Below, in pieces: positions 33,591-64,000 of a stretch of 64,000 nucleotides of DNA. Each line of letters opens with the position of its first letter. Positions within the stretch are counted from its first letter, which is position 1. The position numbers and the translations under genes are program-made. Source of the stretch: Ficedula albicollis (lineage: Eukaryota > Chordata > Aves > Passeriformes > Muscicapidae); the NCBI RefSeq assembly GCF_000247815.1, contig NC_021681.1:4974451-5038450 (forward strand). Reading direction: 5' to 3'. The notes under the pieces are model-generated. The model did not search any database. It was given only the letters and a program-made list of their open reading frames with translations, and was not told the DNA's origin.

Positions 33591-33799
33591 CCAGGAGCAG
33601 AAAGCACCGCCGTGAGCCCAGCGCGGCTCGGTGAGCGCCGGGGAGGGGACCAGTCCCTGCTTTTCCTGGGATGCCGGGGGTCCTGGGGAAAGCAGCAGAG
33701 CCTCGGGAAATGCCCAGCAAGTCCCGGCTCCCCCAAACCAGGTCCCCACCAAACCGAGTCTTGGAGCAGGGAAAGCTCCTGACTCTGCGAGGACAAAAG

Positions 33800-34349
33800 C
33801 TCCTGATCCTCCAAGGGGACAGAGCTCCTGATTCTTGGGGCAGGGAAAGCTCCTGATCCTCCAAGGGGACAGAGCTCCTGATTCTTGGGGCAGGGAAAGC
33901 TCCTGATCCTCCAAGGGGACAGAGCTCCTGATTCTTGGGGCAGGGAAAGCTCCTGATCCTCCAAGGGGACAGAGCTCCTGATTCTTGGGGCAGGGAAAGC
34001 TCCTGATCCTCCAAGGGGACAGAGCTCCTGATTCTTGGGGCAGGGAAAGCTCCTGATCCTCCAAGGGGACAGAGCTCCTGATTCTTGGGGCAGGGAAAGC
34101 TCCTGATCCTCCAAGGGGACAGAGCTCCTGATTCTTGGGGCAGGGAAAGCTCCTGATCCTCCAAGGGGACAGAGCTCCTGATTCTTGGGGCAGGGAAAGC
34201 TCCTGATCCTCCAAGGGGACAGAGCTCCTGATTCTTGGGGCAGGGAAAGCTCCTGATCCTCCAAGGGGACAGAGCTCCTGATTCTTGGGGCAGGGAAAGC
34301 TCCTGATCCTCCAAGGGGACAGAGCTCCTGATTCTTGGGGCAGGGAAAG
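33800..34349. repeat. Eleven perfect 50-bp repeats
   Basis: The unit joins two related 25-bp halves, CTCCTGATCCTCCAAGGGG plus ACAGAG and CTCCTGATTCTTGGGGCAGG plus GAAAG. Eleven copies appear identical. Diverged single halves continue to about 34700, so the perfect block is a recent expansion within an older degenerate array. The long open frames here are not genes. Confidence 0.95.
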
Positions 34350-34700
34350 CTCCTACCTCTGCGTGGGCTTCTGATTCTCTAAGGGGAAAAAGCTCCTGAT
34401 TCTGGGAGTAGGGAAAGCTCCTGACTCTGGGAGGACAAAAGTTCCTGATCCTCCAAGGGGACAGAGCTCCTGATTTTTGGAGTAGGGAAAGCTCTTGACT
34501 CTCTACGAGTGCGAGGGCTCCTGACCCTTTAAAGGGACAGAGCTCCTGATTTTTGGAGTAGGGGAAGCTCCTGACTGTGCGAGGGCTCCTGATCCTCCAA
34601 GGGCACAAAGTTCCTGATTCTTGGAGTGCGGAAAGCTCCTGACCCTCTAAGGGGACAAAGCTCCTGACCCTTGGAGACGGCAAAACCTCGACTTGAGGAG
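34350..34700. repeat. Degenerate flank of the 50-bp array
   Basis: Irregular copies of CTCCTGA-C/T-TCT and GGGACAAAGCTCCTGA continue with substitutions and length changes. They give the ancestral state of the repeat. Confidence 0.8.
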
Positions 34701-34882
34701 AGGGCAGAGCCCTTGACACAGCAGTGCTAGCACTATTAGGGCCAGCTGGGGTGGAGATGGGGAGGGGGGTAAAGAAACGTAACGGGACAGGAGTAGAATG
34801 GGCAGAAAGAGCCCAAAATTCAACCATGGAATGTTGCGGCGCGCACGCGCACATCGTTCCTCCCCGCCGGGAACGGGCGCGA

Positions 34883-44846
<9,964 letters not shown>

Positions 44847-45010
44847 GACGTGCACTGTTAGGAAAACACTGTTCTGTAAAAGAGTAGTATTTATTTCTTA
44901 TTGTTTAGGTGAGATAAGATAAATATTAACTTATGTAAGAGCCTTATTGTAAGGGAACGTTACTTGTTAATAGAGTAATTTATTTTTCAATTGAAAACTG
45001 ATTTGCTGTG
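44847..45010 (+). other. SENP2: SENP2 3' untranslated region (minimum)
   Basis: AT-rich sequence follows the stop codon. A variant signal GATAAA lies at 44918-44923 and a GT-rich downstream element (TGTGTCTGTGTGG) follows near 45005-45022, so transcription may end about here. No canonical AATAAA is present, and the true 3' end could lie further right. Confidence 0.45.
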
Positions 45011-46139
45011 TCTGTGTGGTTTTTAATTTGCTCCCCATCTGAAGAAGAGCAGGGGTTTTCTCCTCTCCTGTTGCTCCTGTGCTGCTCCTGACCCAAAGAC
45101 CCTCAAGATCCTGGCAGAGCTGCAGAGGGGCTTTTTCTGTCTTTGCTTTCACTGGTTGGTTCAATCTGCCACAACCTCGGGGCAGACTCTCCAAAGGACC
45201 AACAATTCCCAAGGCACTCGTGTTTTATCCTTACAAATAATTAATCAGGGATAATTAATCTTCCCTGAGGATGCAGAAGATCTCTGAGCATGAGGATGCA
45301 GCAGCTGGGAGTGTTTTAGGTGTCCTTTCCCCCTTCCCTTCAGTTCTCCCTGTTTGGGGCTGCAGTTTTGGCTGTGCCATGTGCCACCAGAGGCACTTTC
45401 CCCTGTGGGGAAAGTTTTTCCACTGTGCTGGAAGGGTGGGAGGGAAGAGCCTGGCTCCGGGGTGCACGGAGGGGAGAGTCCCTCATACCTGTCAACATCC
45501 CAGGAACCCCCACCCTGTCCCCAGAGGGCATCCCAGCCCCATTTAGCACCTTTCCCCACCAGATGTTCATCCAGGGATGTGCAGGGAGGGAGAGGCAACA
45601 CTTCCCAGTAGAACTCCACCTGGTAATTCCTACACCACCACACCCAGCCCTTCCCTCCCCTGTCAACATGGAATTGGGCACCAGGGAGCAACTCCCAGCC
45701 ATGACCACTGAAAGGGACCCCAAAGAAAGCAACAGAGAGCAGGCTCAGGCTCTGGTTAGCTGGATATATTTCTCTTTTTTTGTTGGTGTCTCAGGTTGGT
45801 TTTCACAGAACACTTTGCAGTAGAGGAACACACGGAGTCGCAGCCCACGGGAGCGGCGCTGGCACCGCCCCGCTCCCATCCCTGCTCTTGCCCGTCGGCT
45901 TTCACCACTTCCACCCATCACTTGCATTTGCTTAAACCCTTTTTTTTTTTTTTGTGTGTGTGTGTGTTTGGCTTTTTTTTTATTTTTCCCTGTTTTGTTT
46001 TTTTTTTTAACCATTTCTCAAGCTTTCTCCAAAGGAACAGCCACTGGCTCTCGGCTTGCAGGAGACTACGGAAGAGCTCTGGGACACGGGGGATGGTTTC
46101 CTTCTTCCACCTCGCAGCTGACTTGGTCGAGATCATTTT
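45011..46139. other. Convergent intergenic space between SENP2 and IGF2BP2
   Basis: About 1.1 kb separates the two 3' ends. I see no coding exon. The right part (45945-46010) has T-rich and GT-rich tracts, and a second AATAAA on the minus strand at 45979-45984 could extend the IGF2BP2 transcript to there. Confidence 0.5.
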
Positions 46140-47188
46140 TTCCAACTCGTTTTTTTTTTATTACAAAAATAAAAAAATTGCTCCAACTATCAGTTTTACA
46201 AGGCATACAAAAATCTCTAGAAGGGCAACACAAGCGCAAGGTGCTGAGGTACGAAAACCTGAGGTAGTTTTTCTGTGTGTGTGTGTGTCAGGAGGGTTAT
46301 TTGGGTTATTTTTCATTTTAAGCCAATTTTGCTGGTTGGGTTTTCCAGCCCTCTTGTAAATCCATTTTTATCACCCATTTCCCCCTCCTTTCCCTGCAAC
46401 AGGGATCTTTCCACAAAGATCCCGGTCCAAAGCGGGCAGGGCTGGTGCTGCCCTTCATTTTCCAGGGATGTCAGTGCTGGGAGTGATGGAGAGAGGACAG
46501 ACAGACAGGGGGGACAGAACAGATGCAAACCCCTCTTATGGAGTCCAAAGCAAAGAGGAAAAGGTGTGTGAAGGAGAGGAACAATTCCTACATGAGGAAT
46601 CATCTTGGCTCCTACAGGCCCTGCTCTTCTCAAAGCCCTTCAGAAATTGCTTTTTTAACAGTTATTTAGTATTTTTTTTCCTGCTGGCAATCCTACAGCT
46701 CTGCTCTACGGTGCATTAGAGAACCAATGAACCAGCTCCTGCCATTAAACCTCTAGAAAAGCCTGCTTTTGCTAAAAACAAACAACCCCCTCCCCCCTCC
46801 AACAAAAAAATTAAAAAGTGAGTTAAAAAACAAAACCTTACAAAACTTAAAATCCGGCGTTAGTTTCGTTACTGATATATTAATTCTAAATTAACCAGCG
46901 CCGCGGCCTCCCCCAGGCCGGCCGGGCGAGCTCCTCCAGGGGGGGTGGAAGGGGCAGGTTTGGGGAGAACTGCAAAATAAAAACCACCTCTCTCTGCCTG
47001 TGTGAGTGCAGCTGCTGGGGAGCGGCGATGGAGTAAGGCGGAAGCTGCGGGGTGAGAGCGCGCCCCGTGCCCCGGCTCTGCGCTGCCGGGGGGGCCCGGG
47101 GCTCTCTTTGGTTTGTCCCCTGCCCTGCTGGGCTCCGGCAGTGAGCTGGCAGCGGGGTTACATTCGTCGGGCGGTGCTGGCGGGAGCC
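46140..47188 (-). other. IGF2BP2: IGF2BP2 3' untranslated region
   Basis: The region beyond the IGF2BP2 stop is mixed and then AT-rich, with an AATAAA on the minus strand at 46162-46157. The length of about 1.05 kb is plausible for this gene. A longer isoform ending near 45960 is possible. Confidence 0.55.
46157..46162 (-). terminator. Candidate IGF2BP2 polyadenylation signal
   Basis: AATAAA on the minus strand is followed by further A and then mixed sequence. It is the first canonical hexamer past the AT-rich UTR tail, and a second candidate lies at 45979-45984. Confidence 0.5.
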
Positions 47189-61973
<14,785 letters not shown>

Positions 61974-62399
61974 CTGCAAAGACAAAGCCCTGGGTTAGGG
62001 TCTGCGGGGCAGCTCATCCTCAGGGAAAGCCATTTCTCCCAGCTCTGGCCACCACTGGGGCTGAGGCTCTCTCTGGAATGCTCCCTCCTCATGCTGGCTG
62101 TCAGGTTTCCAAGGAAACCTCCTCAAAGGAGCCTCTGCAGAGTCATGACCGTGCAGGGATGCGTGGACAGCCCTGGGCTGGATGGCCGTGTGGGAACAGG
62201 ACTGGCCAGCCCTGCTACACCTCGAGGGGAGCTCTCCAAAACTACACCCAGGGCTGCTTCCCTTGGGGAAACCCAAATAAATATCCTCAGAGCTTGGAGA
62301 TGACAACACACCCAACCTTGTCCAGGGGCACTTCCAAACTCACATGGCTCACTCCCAACCTGGTTGTGGTACCACTGCCAACCTGGACATGCTTTCATT

Positions 62400-63171
62400 C
62401 CCAACCTCCTTATGGCTGCATTCCCAAACTGTGGTTGCATTCCCAACCTCGTTATGGCTGCATTCCCAAACTGTGGTTGCATTCCCAAGCTGGCCATGGC
62501 TCCATTCCCAGCCTGGCTGTGGCTGCACAGCCAGCTTTGCCAAGGCTCCCCAGGGGCAACAGCCCCCAGACATCTCCCCAGCCTGGCTGTGGGAAGTTCT
62601 GACACAGCCCAATCCATGGAGGATCCAGCCAAGCCATGAGCCCTCGTTATGGCTGCATTCCCAAACTGTGGTTGCATTCCCAACCTCGTTATGGCTGCAT
62701 TCCCAAACTGTGGTTGCATTCCCAACCTCGTTATGGCTGCATTCCCAAACTGTGGTTGCATTCCCAACCTCGTTATGGCTGCATTCCCAAACTGTGGTTG
62801 CATTCCCAACCTCGTTATGGCTGCATTCCCAAACTGTGGTTGCATTCCCAACCTCGTTATGGCTGCATTCCCAAACTGTGGTTGCATTCCCAACCTCGTT
62901 ATGGCTGCATTCCCAAACTGTGGTTGCATTCCCAACCTCGTTATGGCTGCATTCCCAAACTGTGGTTGCATTCCCAAGCTCGTTATGGCTGCATTCCCAA
63001 ACTGTGGTTGCATTCCCAAGCTGGCCATGGCTCCATTCCCAGCCTGGCTGTGGCTGCACAGCCAGCTTTGCCAAGGCTCCCCAGGGGCAACAGCCCCCAG
63101 ACATCTCCCCAGCCTGGCTGTGGGAAGTTCTGACACAGCCCAATCCATGGAGGATCCAGCCAAGCCATGAG
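62400..63171. repeat. 42-bp array within a 531-bp larger repeat
   Basis: A 42-bp unit (TTATGGCTGCATTCCCAAAC then TGTGGTTGCATTCCCAACCTCG) repeats in two blocks, about 62402-62480 and 62641-63015. Each block is followed by the same roughly 160-bp unique segment ending CAAGCCATGAG (62640 and 63171), an offset of 531 bp. A unit carrying array plus unique tail was duplicated, and the right array then held nine or so copies against two in the left. Confidence 0.92.
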
Positions 63172-64000
63172 CTCACCCAGGAGCCACCCAGACCTGCATT
63201 CCCAATCCTGCCTGGAGTCAGCTCTGACCACAGCACTGCCCCGTGTTCTCACCAGAGCACAGCTGGACCACCCCTCCCAACGCCAGGGACGGCTTTCCTG
63301 ACCAAGCCACCCCATGCCCACACACAGAGCCAGGTTTCAGGAGCTGGGCAGCAGCTGGAAGCTGCTTTGTGAAGCTTTCCTTTTCCCTAGGATGAGTTCA
63401 AGGAGGATGCTTGGAAGGACAGGTCCCACCAGCCTGAGAGCTGCATGGGAACACAGAAGCAGCCCCAGCTGATGGCCATCAACACCCAGGGGCTGTGGGC
63501 CAAATCCTGCAGGACAAGGAGGCAGGAGGAGGTGGAAGAAGACATCAACAACCTCATGCCACCAGGAATCTTCAACCACTGGGAAACAAGACCTTCCAAC
63601 TCTGGTCCCTGCTCTCACAACTCACTGCACAGACAAACCCTGAGCACCTGACAACAATTTTGGCAGGTAAAGTGTTGCCTGGGTAGTTTGGGGCCAGACA
63701 CTGGGGCCAGTGAGGAAAAGGCAGGGAAAAGGATGTTTTTTGAGATGTGGGCTGCCAGGGCAAGGCAAACCCCACAGCTCATCCCATGATAAGGACCATG
63801 GACAAGCAGGTGAAGCCACCAGGGAGCCTGGTACCTCCTGGGTCAGAGGGATAACAAGCCCTGTGCTGGCATCCAGCTGAGCTGGTGTGCTCAGGAAAAG
63901 GCTCCTGTCCCCAGCTGCCTCTGGAGATTTCACAGCTGGGAATCCCAGAGTCCCTGCCAGGGAAGGAGCAGGATCTGTTCTATCCCACCCCAGCCATGCC
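63172..64000. other. IGF2BP2 intron, no exon seen
   Basis: I find neither the RRM1 exons nor a splice-flanked coding segment here. The remaining 5' exons of IGF2BP2 should lie to the right of the window. The sequence has ordinary mixed composition. Confidence 0.6.

Noticed and set aside
33524..34264. Open frames with regular ELSLPQESGALSPW-type peptide repeats
   Set aside because: They follow exactly the 50-bp minisatellite. The frame drifts through all three phases because 50 is not a multiple of three, so no selection for a protein is visible.
34826..34882. ATG in strong context as the SENP2 start
   Set aside because: The peptide that follows (MECCGAHAHIV) does not resemble the known N-terminus, and its link to the exon is lost in the G run. 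Left undecided.

Overview
This window is a nuclear chromosome segment from a bird, most likely a passerine. The evidence is many short 3' ends of CR1 LINEs, avian-type solo LTRs, GC-rich minisatellites, short introns and three vertebrate genes with canonical GT/AG splicing. SENP2 next to IGF2BP2, tail to tail, is a known vertebrate neighbourhood. In the chicken I would expect it on chromosome 9, but that is recalled, not computed.

Layout. 1-13.3 kb is intergenic: CR1 fragments, a 654-bp TCCTC array and several GC-rich minisatellites. 13.3-19.8 kb holds AMOTL2 on the minus strand, complete at the coding level with nine coding exons. It carries three local disruptions, namely two G-run insertions and a 58-bp frameshifting duplication. 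20.3-34.9 kb is the gap between the divergent AMOTL2 and SENP2 genes. It is filled with a 938-base G run, a 2.4-kb GGAT higher-order satellite, a 98-bp dimeric array, a CpG-dense repeat and eleven perfect 50-bp repeats. 34.9-45 kb holds SENP2 on the plus strand. Its first coding exon is interrupted by a G run, and sixteen further coding exons end in a complete SUMO-protease domain. 46.1-62 kb holds IGF2BP2 on the minus strand. Most of RRM2, all four KH domains and the stop codon are present, while the start codon and RRM1 lie beyond the right edge. Its introns contain several LTRs, a 42-bp minisatellite split by a 1,013-base G run, and a second, unrelated 42-bp array.

The three proteins are not one pathway. 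AMOTL2 is a junctional scaffold that restrains YAP, SENP2 is a nuclear SUMO isopeptidase, and IGF2BP2 is a cytoplasmic mRNA-binding protein.

Two observations stand out. First, eight G homopolymer runs (16 to 1,013 bases) interrupt the sequence. Four are bounded by copies of the same flanking sequence and another splits a minisatellite in register. This looks like an assembly or gap-filling artefact and it corrupts AMOTL2 and SENP2. Second, an LTR at 58.9-59.9 kb is followed by 50 bases complementary to the 3' half of initiator-unlike tRNA-Met(CAT), including the CCA end. That is far longer than a normal 18-base primer-binding site and suggests an inserted strong-stop reverse-transcription product.
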